A stretch of 64,000 bases of DNA from Flagellimonas sp. 389 (GTDB lineage Bacteria; Bacteroidota; Bacteroidia; Flavobacteriales; Flavobacteriaceae): positions 1 to 64,000 of the forward strand of contig NZ_JAHCMU010000010.1 in the NCBI RefSeq assembly GCF_018449435.1, read 5' to 3'. The notes under the pieces were generated by a model. That model did no database searches, was not told the origin of the DNA, and saw only the letters and a program-made list of their open reading frames with translations. Both the position numbers and the translations under genes were made by a program. This document shows positions 47,810 through 56,717 of this stretch, piece by piece (the stretch's first letter is position 1; every line of letters begins with the position of its first letter).

Positions 47810-48316
47810 ATGAAAAAAACAGTATTTAAGTTTGGAATGTACGGGGCAGTTGCTATTTCCGCCCTCTTTTTGACAAGTTGGCTCGCCTTAAGCGATTTAT
47901 CATTCTCCACACAAGAGGTATTGGGCTATATCTCTATTATTCTCTCGTTGTGTTTTGTCTATTTTGGCATCAAAAGTTATAGGGACACAGAAAATAATGG
48001 AAAAATCAGTTTTAAGAAAGCGCTGGTTATTGGAGTGCTCATAAGTCTTATTGTGTCTGTAATCTTTGGAATTCTCGATGTGTTTTACATCAAAGTGATC
48101 AACCCCGATTTCACAGCCGAGTATTATGAAAGCTCCATTGAAACTATGAAAGCTTCTCTTCCTAAAATGGAGTTTGAAGCAAAATTGGCTGAAATGGAGT
48201 CCCAGAAAGCATTGTTTGCCAATCCGTTTTTCTCTTTTGCTATAATGGGCATGACCGTTTTTGTGATTGGGTTTATCATTTCCCTAATTTCGGCTTTGAC
48301 ACTTCAACGTAAATGA
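47810..48316 (+). CDS. DUF4199 family membrane protein
   Basis: The 168-residue protein has four membrane segments: about 8-28, 36-56 (LGYISIILSLCFVYFGIKSYRD), 72-95 and 138-162. FKKALVIGVLISLIVSVIFGILD and a short soluble loop rich in Glu and Lys are typical of DUF4199. Function is unknown in the family. It lies 100 bases after the membrane LuxR-type regulator and may be its partner or target. Confidence 0.78.
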   Translation: MKKTVFKFGMYGAVAISALFLTSWLALSDLSFSTQEVLGYISIILSLCFVYFGIKSYRDTENNGKISFKKALVIGVLISLIVSVIFGILDVFYIKVINPDFTAEYYESSIETMKASLPKMEFEAKLAEMESQKALFANPFFSFAIMGMTVFVIGFIISLISALTLQRK

Positions 48317-48323
48317 CCATATC

Positions 48324-48779
48324 ATGACTATTGATGCTAAAACACCTGATGAATATATCAGTAAACTTCCAGAAGAGCGTAAAGAAGCATTTTCTAAACT
48401 GCGGAAAACAATCAAGACAAACCTACCAACTGGATTTGAGGAGTGTATCAACTATAAAATGATTGGATATGTGGTACCCCACTCTATTTATCCCGAAGGA
48501 TATCATTGTGACCCTAAACTACCCTTGCCATTTATTAATATAGCTTCACAAAAACATTTTATAGCATTGTACCACTCAGGAATCTATGCTGATACGGAAC
48601 TATCAGATTGGTTTGCTAGAGAATACTCCCAAGTGATAAAGACAAAATTGGACATGGGCAAAAGCTGTATTCGATTTAAAAAAATGGAAAGCATTCCTTT
48701 TGAGCTCATTGCCAAACTATGTCAAAAAATGACCGTAAAGGATTGGATATCGCTATATGAGAAAAATATAAAACGCTAA
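48324..48779 (+). CDS. DUF1801 family protein
   Basis: The 151-residue protein has the DUF1801 (YdhG-like) layout: TPDEYISKLPEERKEAFSKLRK at the N-terminus, then EECINYKMIGYVVPHSIYP and HFIALYHSGIY, and ending in the helix that follows GKSCIRFKKMESIP. It is cytosolic and has no known enzymatic role. It starts 7 bases after the DUF4199 stop, so the two are probably on one transcript. Confidence 0.82.
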   Translation: MTIDAKTPDEYISKLPEERKEAFSKLRKTIKTNLPTGFEECINYKMIGYVVPHSIYPEGYHCDPKLPLPFINIASQKHFIALYHSGIYADTELSDWFAREYSQVIKTKLDMGKSCIRFKKMESIPFELIAKLCQKMTVKDWISLYEKNIKR

Positions 48780-49024
48780 ATGTGTATTACCTAATCCATT
48801 TTTCAATCAGGTGCAATACAATTTATTAAGAACTTTAGAGTTTAAGACGTAGTGGAATCAGTAAAGCATTAAAAACAGAAAAGTGCAACCACTGTAAACT
48901 TGGTTGTATCTTAGTCCAAAAAATAGCAAAACTTGACTTTGGGAGCCTGTTGATAAAGCTTTTCTGTAGCTAATAAAATATTCCTTAATTTTAACCATGT
49001 TCAACCAACAAATTTAAAATTACA
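48780..49024. other. Intergenic region with a small hairpin
   Basis: No gene is seen in these 245 bases. CAACCA (48886-48891) and TGGTTG (48901-48906) can form a short stem, too weak to name. The promoter of the following gene should lie here, but I see no exact TAnnTTTG box. Confidence 0.25.
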
Positions 49025-49441
49025 ATGTCCGAAGAAAACAAAGACACCAATGAAACCGAAGGAGGTTTTGAAAAAACTAAAGAAGAAGCCAAAGAAGCGG
49101 CAAAAGATTTTGAAAAGGATGTAAAGGATACTTTTGATCCTGCTAATCCAGATAGTGGCAAAACAGTGGCATTGATTGCGCACTTAACCTTTATCGGTTG
49201 GATTATTGCTATCATTATGAACAATAACAATAAGACCGAGATAGGTTCTTTTTACGTGAGACAGGTACTTGGAATTTTTCTAGTGGGACTTGTATTAGGT
49301 ATAATACCAATTGTAAATCTAATTGGATGGATTTTTCCACTAGTATTATGGATTATGAGCCTCATTGGCGCTATAAACGGTACTCAAAAACCAGTATTCT
49401 TGGTAGGGGAGTATTTCCAAAATTGGTTTAAAGGATTATAA
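49025..49441 (+). CDS. DUF4870-like membrane protein with charged N-terminal tail
   Basis: The 138-residue protein starts with a highly charged, probably disordered or helical segment (about 1-45, Lys/Glu-rich). Three membrane helices follow: VALIAHLTFIGWIIAIIMNN, VRQVLGIFLVGLVLGIIPIV and WIFPLVLWIMSLIGAING. The FYVRQVLGIF and GAINGTQKPVFLVGEYFQNWF motifs match the DUF4870/Tic20-like group in Bacteroidetes. The function is unknown. A strong terminator follows directly. Confidence 0.75.
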   Translation: MSEENKDTNETEGGFEKTKEEAKEAAKDFEKDVKDTFDPANPDSGKTVALIAHLTFIGWIIAIIMNNNNKTEIGSFYVRQVLGIFLVGLVLGIIPIVNLIGWIFPLVLWIMSLIGAINGTQKPVFLVGEYFQNWFKGL

Positions 49442-49443
49442 TA

Positions 49444-49476
49444 AAAAAAGCCAGAAAATTATCTTCTGGCTTTTTT
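49444..49476. terminator. Terminator hairpin between the membrane protein and arsR
   Basis: AAGCCAGAA (49448-49456) and TTCTGGCTT (49464-49472) form a perfect 9-bp stem, preceded by A and followed by T runs, so it works for the upstream plus-strand gene. Confidence 0.85.
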
Positions 49477-49488
49477 ATTTACTAATAT

Positions 49489-49506
49489 TATCGTAATATT
49501 GCAATA
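49489..49506 (+). promoter_or_regulatory. Candidate ArsR operator
   Basis: TATCGTAATATTGCAATA is an 18-base imperfect palindrome (14 of 18 positions symmetric, centre AATATT). It lies about 50 bases before the arsR ATG, where an ArsR/SmtB repressor would bind its own promoter. Confidence 0.5.
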
Positions 49507-49557
49507 TAATTTTACACTCTAAATATATCATAATAGTTGGGAGCCTCCAAAACACAT

Positions 49558-49860
49558 ATGTTTTCGTTAACTCAAAATGAGCTGGCACAAGTAGCCAAAG
49601 TCTTGGCCCACCCAGCACGCATAGCCATTTTGGAATACATAAGCAGACAGGAAAATTGCATCTGCAATGATTTGGTCGATGTGATTGGACTCGCTCAGCC
49701 AACCATATCACAGCACTTGAACGAAATAAAAAAGATTGGGCTTCTTAAAGGTACTTTTGAAGGCAAAAATCTTTGTTATTGCATCAATGAGAAACGATGG
49801 GAAGAATTACAACATTCCTTTCATACATTTTTTACCAATATTAACTATAACTGTTGTTAA
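49558..49860 (+). CDS. arsR: ArsR-family metalloid-responsive repressor
   Basis: The ATG giving MFSLTQNELAQVAKVLAHPARIAIL is the family-type start; seven further open codons follow a TTG. The 100-residue protein has a winged helix-turn-helix (about 10-90, with LAQPTISQHLNEIKKIGLL) and a Cys-x-Cys pair in NCICNDLV, placed as the As(III)-binding ELCVCDL motif of ArsR. It ends in NYNCC, adding two cysteines. Binding of arsenite would release the operator upstream. It overlaps the DUF6428 frame's upstream codons and is only 2 bases from its ATG. Confidence 0.85.
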   Translation: MFSLTQNELAQVAKVLAHPARIAILEYISRQENCICNDLVDVIGLAQPTISQHLNEIKKIGLLKGTFEGKNLCYCINEKRWEELQHSFHTFFTNINYNCC

Positions 49861-49862
49861 TC

Positions 49863-50360
49863 ATGAACACTGCTGATTTTTTATCGTTATTAAAACAACA
49901 CCAAGACAAGAGCTTACTTTTTGAATATACCAAGGGTAAATTTGTAGGTGCAAACTACCATATCACGGAAATAAAAAATATCGTGATAGACGCTGTAGAT
50001 TGTGGTGCTGGAACAGACTATTGGAAAGAAACCATTGTACAACTTTGGGAAAGCCCCCAGGAAAAAGAGAAAAAAGAATTTATGTCAGCTTACAAAGCTT
50101 TGGGCATTCTCAATAAGGTAGATCGAATAAAACCTATGGTGAGGGATGCGGAAATCAAGTTTGAATATAGCAACGAAGCTTTTCACACAGCACAACTTTT
50201 TGTAGACGATTATAGTATGGATAAGAATTCATTGGTTTTAAAACTATCTGTCCAAAAAACCGATTGCAAGGCAAAAGAAACCTGTGGAATAGTCGAGACG
50301 GAAACAGAAACCATATCATCATCAAAAAACAGCTGCGCTCCGGGAAGCGGTTGCTGTTAG
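49863..50360 (+). CDS. DUF6428-like protein with Cys-rich tail
   Basis: The 165-residue protein has an N-terminal domain (about 1-135) with a DUF6428-like pattern (FLSLLKQHQDKSLLFEY, VGANYHITEIKNIVIDAVDCGAG, ETIVQLW). The C-terminal tail carries several cysteines (DCKAKETCG and SCAPGSGCC). Proteins of this type are found next to arsR and arsC in flavobacteria. The tail looks suited to binding arsenite or another thiophilic metal, which is inference. The biochemical function is unknown. Confidence 0.7.
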   Translation: MNTADFLSLLKQHQDKSLLFEYTKGKFVGANYHITEIKNIVIDAVDCGAGTDYWKETIVQLWESPQEKEKKEFMSAYKALGILNKVDRIKPMVRDAEIKFEYSNEAFHTAQLFVDDYSMDKNSLVLKLSVQKTDCKAKETCGIVETETETISSSKNSCAPGSGCC

Positions 50361-50369
50361 CTTCTTATC

Positions 50370-50861
50370 ATGCATGTTCGTGAAATGAAAAGATCCGATT
50401 GGGAAGAAGTAGCCCAAATATATGCGCAAGGAATGGCTACTGGCTTTGCAACTTTTGAACAAAAAGTTCCAGACTACCCCATTTGGGATAGTGCACATAC
50501 ATCTAAATGTCGATTGGTAGCAGTCAAAGAAAACACTATTTTGGGATGGGCAGCACTATCACAGATCTCCAATAGGTATGTTTATAGAGGTGTAGGCGAA
50601 ATAAGTGTTTATATCGATTTGAAAAACCAAGGAAAGGGCATCGGCAAACAACTGATGCATCAATTGATCGATAACAGTGAGAAAGAAGGGTTTTGGACAT
50701 TACAATCCAGTATTTTTCCTGAAAATGAAGCAAGTATCCATCTCCATAAAAAAGTTGGTTTTCGTTTTATTGGCAAACGCGAGCGTATAGGCAAGATCAA
50801 CGGTATTTGGAAAGATAATTTGTTATTTGAAAAAAGAAGTAAAATTGTTGGAGTAGATTAA
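50370..50861 (+). CDS. GNAT N-acetyltransferase, ArsN/PAT-like
   Basis: This 163-residue GNAT protein begins VREMKRSDWEEVAQIYAQG and has GFATFEQ, the acetyl-CoA site QGKGIGKQLMHQL, and ENEASIHLHKKVGFRFIGKRERIG. The pattern is that of phosphinothricin acetyltransferases. ArsN enzymes of arsenic operons belong to that group and acetylate arsinothricin or related compounds. Its place between the DUF6428 and arsC-type genes, 9 bases after the former, supports an ArsN-like role, but the substrate is not proven. Confidence 0.75.
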   Translation: MHVREMKRSDWEEVAQIYAQGMATGFATFEQKVPDYPIWDSAHTSKCRLVAVKENTILGWAALSQISNRYVYRGVGEISVYIDLKNQGKGIGKQLMHQLIDNSEKEGFWTLQSSIFPENEASIHLHKKVGFRFIGKRERIGKINGIWKDNLLFEKRSKIVGVD

Positions 50862-50880
50862 TCATCAAATCAAAAAAAAA

Positions 50881-51303
50881 ATGAAAAATGTATTGGTCCT
50901 TTGTACAGGAAACTCATGCAGAAGCCAAATGGCACACGGATATTTAAATTATTTTCAAAATGCCTTGGCAACTATTTACAGTGCTGGCATAGAAACGCAT
51001 GGATTAAATCCTGGCGCAGTTGCAATAATGAAGGAGGATGGAATAGATATTTCATCGCACACCTCTAACCATGTGGACGAGTACGATGGGATAAAGTGGG
51101 ACTACATAATTACGGTCTGTGACCATGCAAAGGAAAATTGCCCTTTTATCCCCGCAGAAAATGCTGAAAGAATACATCATAACTTCTTTGATCCTTCAAA
51201 AGTGATAGGAACAGAGGATAAAAAACATGAAGCTTTTTTAAAGGCCAGAAACGAAATCAAAGAATTTTGTCAGGACTTTGTAAAAGAAGAATTGTTGAAC
51301 TAG
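50881..51303 (+). CDS. arsC: Thioredoxin-type arsenate reductase / LMW phosphatase family
   Basis: The 140-residue protein has the P-loop CTGNSCRS right after the first strand (VLVLCTGNSCRS), the DEYDGIKWDYIITVCDHAKENCPFIP segment with further cysteines, and a HHNFFDPS loop. This is the low-molecular-weight phosphatase fold used by thioredoxin-coupled ArsC, with the Cys in VCDHAKENC as likely relay cysteines. It ends the ars-like operon. A gene for an arsenite efflux pump (ArsB or Acr3) would be expected but does not follow; the next gene is convergent. Confidence 0.85.
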   Translation: MKNVLVLCTGNSCRSQMAHGYLNYFQNALATIYSAGIETHGLNPGAVAIMKEDGIDISSHTSNHVDEYDGIKWDYIITVCDHAKENCPFIPAENAERIHHNFFDPSKVIGTEDKKHEAFLKARNEIKEFCQDFVKEELLN

Positions 51304-51320
51304 GATCTGGTAAGTCTTGT

Positions 51321-53141
51321 TCAGTACGTGGCAGTTGAATTATTTCCTTCTGCCATTTTTTGTTCCAATTCCGCTTGAAATTCTTCCATTACGGGCTTAA
51401 CAGTGCTCTCGGGCAAATCAGCGATTTTAATGTACATCAATCCATCGACCGAATTGTTGAACAACGGGTCAACATTAAAAGCAACTACTTTTGCATTTTG
51501 CTTAATATACTTCTTGATGAGGACTGGCAGACGAAGACTCCCAGGTTCTACTTCATTAATGAGCTTATCGAACTTGTTCAAATCGGCTTGGGTCTCGTCA
51601 AAAATAAATTCTTTATCCGCATCTTTTAATTTGACCTTAAATTCTTTTTTGGGATGAACATATTGAGCCACATATGGGTCCCAGTAGTTTGATTTCATGA
51701 ACTCGATCATCAACGATTTTGAGAAATTGGAGAACTGATTACTGATACTTACGCCTCCTATCAAGTATTTATGCTCAGGATGTCGTAAAGTCGTGTGTAC
51801 AATCCCTTTCCATAATAAAAATAAGGGCATTGGTTTTTGTTGGTATTTTTTTACAATGTAAGCCCTTCCCATTTCAATGGACTTTTCCATCATCCCATAC
51901 AACTCTGGTTCAAAACGAAAAAGATCCTGAAGGTAAAACCCATCTATTCCATACTGTTTGTAAATCTGTGAACCAAGTCCCATACGATACGCACCAACTA
52001 TGGCCTTGTCCTCATCATCCCAAAGAAAAAGATGATGGTAATAGGAATCAAAATCATCCAAATCGATTGCATTGTTGGTGCCCTCCCCAACTTCCCTAAA
52101 TGTTATTTCTCGTTGCCTTCCAATTTCATTTAAAATGAAGGGCATATCGTTCTGCTGAGCAAGATACACTTCGTAATTTTTGCTTTGTAGCATTCTACAG
52201 CCTTTCTCGCGCAATTTTTCTATTTCCCCCTCCAATACGGCAGCGCTTACCGCAGTTGCTATTTTTTTTGGTGTCTTTGGAATTTTTAATGTGGTAGGTA
52301 CTTTATCTATTAAGCGCTCTTTTTCAAAAGCATTTGCAAGCAAGTATGTCTTTTTTCGCAATAATTCTGTAAAAGATTCCAAGGTCTCTTCTTCTTTTTG
52401 TGCATTAACAGGGATGGGCTGTCCAATCCTTACCTTTATGGGTCGTGTACTTTGTGAAGTAAGCTCCGATGGAAGTTTAGCTGTTCTAAAGACATCGTTC
52501 AGTTTAGATAACCTGTAAAAAAGGCGACTGTTTCGTGCATGAAAATAAATGGGTACAACTGGGACTTCTGCCTTTCGTATCAACTTTAGCGCAGCCTCTT
52601 CCCAAGGTTTATCAACGACCAACTTTCCATCTTTATAGGTTGATACCTCACCAGCCGGGAAAATACCCAGTGGATGCCCTTCCCGTAAATGCAAAAGTGC
52701 ATTCTTAAAGCCCATAATACTGCTCTTTGCATCCTTATGGTTTTCAAAAGGGTTGACAGGCATTATATAAGGCTTGATCGGCTCAATACGGTGTAGCAAA
52801 AAGTTAGCGATGATTTTAAAGTCCTCCCGTTCTTGAAGCATTAGCTTTAATAACAATACACCATCTATTCCTCCCAAAGGGTGATTGCTAATGGTAATGT
52901 AGGGACCGTCTTTTGGAAGGCGCTTTAAATCTTCTTCTGGAATATCAAAATCAATTTCATAATGGTCCAAAATGGAATCCAGGAATTCCTTCCCCGGAAG
53001 CGATTTATTCTTATTGTAAAAATGATTTATTGAGGTAATCTTGGTCGCCACCATTAAAAGCCAACCCACAAAGGTTCCCAAAAATCCGTATTTGTCCAGA
53101 TGAATGACTTTTGCTACCTCTTTCGCAGAAACCAACCCCAT
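51321..53141 (-). CDS. OlsF/GlsF-like bifunctional acyltransferase for aminoacyl lipids
   Basis: The 606-residue protein fuses two acyltransferases. The N-terminal PlsC-like domain (about 75-280) has SNHPLGGIDGVLL (catalytic-type His 87), FPAGEVSTYKDGKL and VPVVPIYF. The C-terminal domain (about 310-520) is of the GNAT/hemolysin-like N-acyltransferase type (LAQQNDMPFILNEIGRQREITFREVGEG, VGAYRMGLG, ELGRAYIVKKYQQ-like EMGRAYIVKKYQ). The same fusion in Serratia and Flavobacterium makes ornithine or glycine lipids: the C-terminal domain N-acylates the amino acid and the N-terminal domain adds the second chain. The amino acid used here cannot be read from sequence. Confidence 0.75.
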   Translation of the reverse strand: MGLVSAKEVAKVIHLDKYGFLGTFVGWLLMVATKITSINHFYNKNKSLPGKEFLDSILDHYEIDFDIPEEDLKRLPKDGPYITISNHPLGGIDGVLLLKLMLQEREDFKIIANFLLHRIEPIKPYIMPVNPFENHKDAKSSIMGFKNALLHLREGHPLGIFPAGEVSTYKDGKLVVDKPWEEAALKLIRKAEVPVVPIYFHARNSRLFYRLSKLNDVFRTAKLPSELTSQSTRPIKVRIGQPIPVNAQKEEETLESFTELLRKKTYLLANAFEKERLIDKVPTTLKIPKTPKKIATAVSAAVLEGEIEKLREKGCRMLQSKNYEVYLAQQNDMPFILNEIGRQREITFREVGEGTNNAIDLDDFDSYYHHLFLWDDEDKAIVGAYRMGLGSQIYKQYGIDGFYLQDLFRFEPELYGMMEKSIEMGRAYIVKKYQQKPMPLFLLWKGIVHTTLRHPEHKYLIGGVSISNQFSNFSKSLMIEFMKSNYWDPYVAQYVHPKKEFKVKLKDADKEFIFDETQADLNKFDKLINEVEPGSLRLPVLIKKYIKQNAKVVAFNVDPLFNNSVDGLMYIKIADLPESTVKPVMEEFQAELEQKMAEGNNSTATY

Positions 53142-53215
53142 AAATTATTAATTAGGTAACCGTAAAGATAGAAAAATACCCTAACTGGGCTTTCGGGCAA
53201 AAATGATTTTTGCTT

Positions 53216-54466
53216 TTATTTTACGACAAGCTGCACAGTCTCCCTACCACGCTGTTCTACAAGGACGGACCTTCCGTTCTGGAGTGATTTTACCGCCTTA
53301 TCATTAAAATGTCTGATTGTATAGAGCGAAACATCTTCGTGACATACGACTTTAAACTTTCGTTTTAACTCATTCAACATAGCCTGCAAACCATTGAACT
53401 TGTTGTCCAAACAAACAGAGAAACTTATAGCGGAGTTCTGAATCAAATCCACCTTCATCCTGTGGTGATGGAACAGTTTGAATATTTCGCTGATGTTATC
53501 TTCCATGATAAACGAAAAATCCAAAGAAGATAATTTTATGAGCACTTGGTTCTTTTTAACAATGAAGCATGGCACTTCGGGGGATATTCCTTTTCCCTTT
53601 GCAACCCGTGTTCCATCCTCCTTAGGATTAAGAAAGGATTTAACATGCAACGGAATCTCCTTTCTTTGTAAGGGCTGTAATGTTTTTGGATGAATTACGG
53701 AAGCTCCGTAAAAAGCCAATTCTATAGCCTCTCGGTATGAAATTTCATTAAGCAGTTGGGTTTCCTTAAAATTTCTGGGGTCTGCGTTCAAAACACCGGG
53801 AACATCCTTCCAAATCGTAACCGAATCGGCATTGAGGCAATACGCTAAAATAGCAGCCGTATAATCCGAACCCTCCCTCCCTAAAGTTGTGGTGAAATTG
53901 TTATCATCACTTCCCAAAAAACCTTGGGTAATATTCAACTGGGACACATCGATTCTATTAGAAATCTCTTTTTGGGTTCGTTCCCAATTCACAGAGGCAT
54001 CTCTGTACGTATTGTCAGTTTTAATCAAATTACGAACATCTTGCCATATGTTCGGCATGTCCACTTCCTTAAAATATTCACTGACTATAGTTGTTGATAT
54101 CAATTCTCCATAGCCCACTACTTGATCATAAACAAAAGCATATTTGGGTGATTTGTTCCAGGTCAGAAATCCTTTTACCTCTTCAAAAAGGAGCTTTACT
54201 TTCTCATAAACAAGGTGGTTTTTGTTTTTAAATAAATCGGCCAAGATACTTTCATGATAATCAATGACTTCTTGCAGAGAAGAGGATATCGTTTTTTTGT
54301 CCTCAAAATAAGAAGTGACCACTTTTTCCATTGCATTTGTCGTTTTTCCCATTGCGGATATAACGACCAATGTGTTTTCATGACCTACTTGCTGTAGAAC
54401 AGCTACAATATTCTTTACCCCATTGGCATCCTTTACCGATGCCCCACCAAACTTAAAAATTCTCAT
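53216..54466 (-). CDS. Aspartate kinase
   Basis: The 416-residue monofunctional aspartokinase catalyses the first step to lysine, threonine and methionine. Visible are FKFGGASVKDANGV at the N-terminus, VVISAMGKTTNAME, the active-site stretch TTLGREGSDYTAAILAYCL and VTIWKDVPGVLNADPR. A C-terminal ACT-type regulatory region (about 290-416) follows. It is slightly shorter than the lysine-sensitive E. coli enzyme. The gene faces the same way as the upstream GNAT gene and is separated from it by 29 bases. Confidence 0.93.
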   Translation of the reverse strand: MRIFKFGGASVKDANGVKNIVAVLQQVGHENTLVVISAMGKTTNAMEKVVTSYFEDKKTISSSLQEVIDYHESILADLFKNKNHLVYEKVKLLFEEVKGFLTWNKSPKYAFVYDQVVGYGELISTTIVSEYFKEVDMPNIWQDVRNLIKTDNTYRDASVNWERTQKEISNRIDVSQLNITQGFLGSDDNNFTTTLGREGSDYTAAILAYCLNADSVTIWKDVPGVLNADPRNFKETQLLNEISYREAIELAFYGASVIHPKTLQPLQRKEIPLHVKSFLNPKEDGTRVAKGKGISPEVPCFIVKKNQVLIKLSSLDFSFIMEDNISEIFKLFHHHRMKVDLIQNSAISFSVCLDNKFNGLQAMLNELKRKFKVVCHEDVSLYTIRHFNDKAVKSLQNGRSVLVEQRGRETVQLVVK

Positions 54467-54495
54467 TTATCCAGTTCTATATTCTTTAGATCGTA

Positions 54496-54978
54496 TTATT
54501 GAATACTATCTATATATTTTTTGATTCCTTTCTCGTCCAATTGAACAACATCCCAATCCCGCATAACATTTGCTCCTTGCTTTTCATAAAATTTGATAGC
54601 AGGTTCATTCCAATCCAATACTTCCCAAGAGATGCGTTTTACACCTAAAGTATGTCCATATTTTACCACCTGATCTAACAGGGCTGTTCCCAAACCACTT
54701 CCTCGCATGGCTTCGGACACGATTAAATCCTCCAAATGAATCACGGGCCCTTTCCATGTTGAATATCTGGGATATACCAACGCAATACCAACGATCTTGT
54801 CATTTTTCTCAGCAACAAAACAATGAAAAAGCTTTTTATCCCCAAACCCATCCTTGATTAAATCTGCTTTGGTAACTTCAACCGCATTGGATTCTTTTTC
54901 AAAATCGGCCAATTCTTGAACAAGCGCCAATACTTGCCCCATATCCCCTTCTTTTGCTTCTCTGATTAAATGATTCAT
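54496..54978 (-). CDS. GNAT family N-acetyltransferase (diamine acetyltransferase-like)
   Basis: Starting at the ATG giving [20 protein letters not shown], the 160-residue protein has the GNAT motifs [41 protein letters not shown] (acetyl-CoA loop) and [17 protein letters not shown]. The WKG..IHLEDL pattern is close to spermidine/diamine acetyltransferases, so a small amine substrate is likely. It is divergent from the fbp gene, with about 110 bases between starts. Confidence 0.85.
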   Translation of the reverse strand: MNHLIREAKEGDMGQVLALVQELADFEKESNAVEVTKADLIKDGFGDKKLFHCFVAEKNDKIVGIALVYPRYSTWKGPVIHLEDLIVSEAMRGSGLGTALLDQVVKYGHTLGVKRISWEVLDWNEPAIKFYEKQGANVMRDWDVVQLDEKGIKKYIDSIQ

Positions 54979-55089
54979 ATTGTTACAAATAAAACTCAAA
55001 GTTATAAATTTAAAATACTTTGCGTTATCGAAAACGATGTAGTATCACAAAATACCCGATATTTGTCACCAAATAAAACACCTGCCCTT

Positions 55090-56097
55090 ATGGATAAAAA
55101 AACCATGACCCTTGGAGAGTTCATCATCGAAAATCAAGATTCCTTTCAATATACCTCAGGCGAATTATCCAGACTTTTAAACGGTCTACGATTAGCGGCA
55201 AAAGTTGTGAATCATGAAGTCAACAAAGCAGGTTTGGTAGACATTATAGGTGCTGCTGGAGATACTAACATACAAGGGGAAAACCAGCAGAAGTTGGATG
55301 TCATGGCCAACGAAAAGTTTATACAGACATTGTCCAAGCGTGAAATTGTGTGCGGTATCGCATCAGAAGAGGAAGATGATTTTATAAGCATCAATAGTTT
55401 CGATAAGCAACATCAAAACAAATACATTGTATTGATAGACCCACTGGACGGTTCTTCGAACATCGATGTCAACGTATCCGTGGGTACTATTTTTTCAATC
55501 TATAGACGAGTTACACCTGTTGGAACGCCCGTGACACTGGAAGATTTTCTACAACCAGGAAGAAATCAAGTTGCTGCAGGTTATATTGTTTATGGAACTT
55601 CAACCATGCTTGTATATACCACTGGAGATGGAGTTAACGGCTTTACGTTGAATCCTGCTCTGGGAACTTTTTACCTATCCCACCCAGATATGGAATTTCC
55701 AGAGACTGGAAAAATCTATTCGGTAAACGAAGGCAACTATGTACATTTTCCTAAAGGTGTAAAAGATTATATCAAATACTGTCAAGAAGAGGAAGGCGAT
55801 AGACCATATATTTCCAGATACATAGGTTCTTTAGTATCCGATTTTCACAGAAATATGATAAAGGGCGGTATATATCTGTATCCTAAAAGTAGTAAAGCTG
55901 AAGAAGGCAAACTGCGCCTACTTTATGAGTGCAATCCTATGGCATTTTTGGCCGAACAGGCGAATGGCAAGGCCAGCGACGGATTTAACCCTATAATGGA
56001 TATAATTCCAAAAGAGTTGCACCAACGCGTACCTTTCTTCTGCGGAAGTAAAAAAATGGTAGAGAAGGCAGAAGAATTTATGGCGGCCAAGAGCTAG
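55090..56097 (+). CDS. fbp: Fructose-1,6-bisphosphatase class I
   Basis: The gluconeogenic enzyme hydrolyses fructose 1,6-bisphosphate. I use the ATG giving [19 protein letters not shown]; the frame is open further upstream but into the divergent promoter region. The 335-residue protein has the metal-site motifs SEEEDD and [42 protein letters not shown]-type residues near the end ([20 protein letters not shown]) match the family. Its last codons overlap the convergent TerB-like gene by 4 bases. Confidence 0.96.
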   Translation: MDKKTMTLGEFIIENQDSFQYTSGELSRLLNGLRLAAKVVNHEVNKAGLVDIIGAAGDTNIQGENQQKLDVMANEKFIQTLSKREIVCGIASEEEDDFISINSFDKQHQNKYIVLIDPLDGSSNIDVNVSVGTIFSIYRRVTPVGTPVTLEDFLQPGRNQVAAGYIVYGTSTMLVYTTGDGVNGFTLNPALGTFYLSHPDMEFPETGKIYSVNEGNYVHFPKGVKDYIKYCQEEEGDRPYISRYIGSLVSDFHRNMIKGGIYLYPKSSKAEEGKLRLLYECNPMAFLAEQANGKASDGFNPIMDIIPKELHQRVPFFCGSKKMVEKAEEFMAAKS

Positions 56098-56516
56098 TGC
56101 TCTAGAACGTACTGATACGCTTCAAAAGATATTTTCCCTTCAAAAATATCGAACGATTTTTTTATGATCCGTTCCGCATCTTTGGAAGGATATCCCAAGG
56201 CAACGGCATATTTCTCGATCAATCTTACTTGATCTTCATCAATAGTGTGATCTGCAAATGCCATTTGGAAGAACTCAAAAAGTCGCTTTAGTCTTTTCTC
56301 GCCGCTATGCGGTGTTTCTATAGGATACCTGTTCTCCTTTTTCATTACCTCCTTATATTCGGCATCGGTAATGTTCAACTTAAAGGCGAACCTATCAAGA
56401 ACAGCTTTTTCCTTTGGATTAACTTCTCCATCAACGGCAGCTAAAGAAGCTAAAGTTGCAAAATGTGCAAGATTTTTTCGCTTTTCTCCGTGCTCGTAGA
56501 GATCAATAATTGGCAT
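56094..56516 (-). CDS. TerB-like helical protein
   Basis: The 140-residue all-helical protein matches the TerB family: [21 protein letters not shown], with acidic DGEVN placed as the metal-binding loop, and a second acidic loop in [22 protein letters not shown]. TerB proteins bind divalent metals and work in envelope or phage-stress responses in some bacteria; single TerB genes in Bacteroidetes have no settled role. It overlaps the fbp 3' end tail-to-tail by 4 bases. Confidence 0.75.
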   Translation of the reverse strand: MPIIDLYEHGEKRKNLAHFATLASLAAVDGEVNPKEKAVLDRFAFKLNITDAEYKEVMKKENRYPIETPHSGEKRLKRLFEFFQMAFADHTIDEDQVRLIEKYAVALGYPSKDAERIIKKSFDIFEGKISFEAYQYVLEH

Positions 56517-56586
56517 ATGTTAAAATTTTTCTGCGCAAATATAATTCTTTTTAAAAGCATAGATTGCTTAGGCCAATCATTATTTT

Positions 56587-56683
56587 GGCGTTTCCCAAAA
56601 CCAATGTTTTGGGCCGCGCTATCCGTTACAAAGCCTCGGGCATTTGCAATGCCCTACGTGTTTTTCACTACTATCGCTAACGC
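56587..56683. repeat. Structured GGCGTT...AACGC repeat element
   Basis: A compact unit of about 97 bases starts GGCGTT and ends GCTAACGC. It holds two perfect hairpins: CCCAAAA/TTTTGGG (56594-56613, 6-base loop) and GGGCATT/ATGCCC-type (56638-56654). Between them is the segment GGGCCGCGCTATCCGTTACA. I recall the GGGCGTT...GCTATCCGTT...TCACTAACGC layout as a dispersed repeat in Bacteroidetes genomes. It fills most of the gap before the exonuclease gene. Confidence 0.6.
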
Positions 56684-56717
56684 AAGCTACTTTTAAAATT
56701 TGTAAATTCACACAGCT

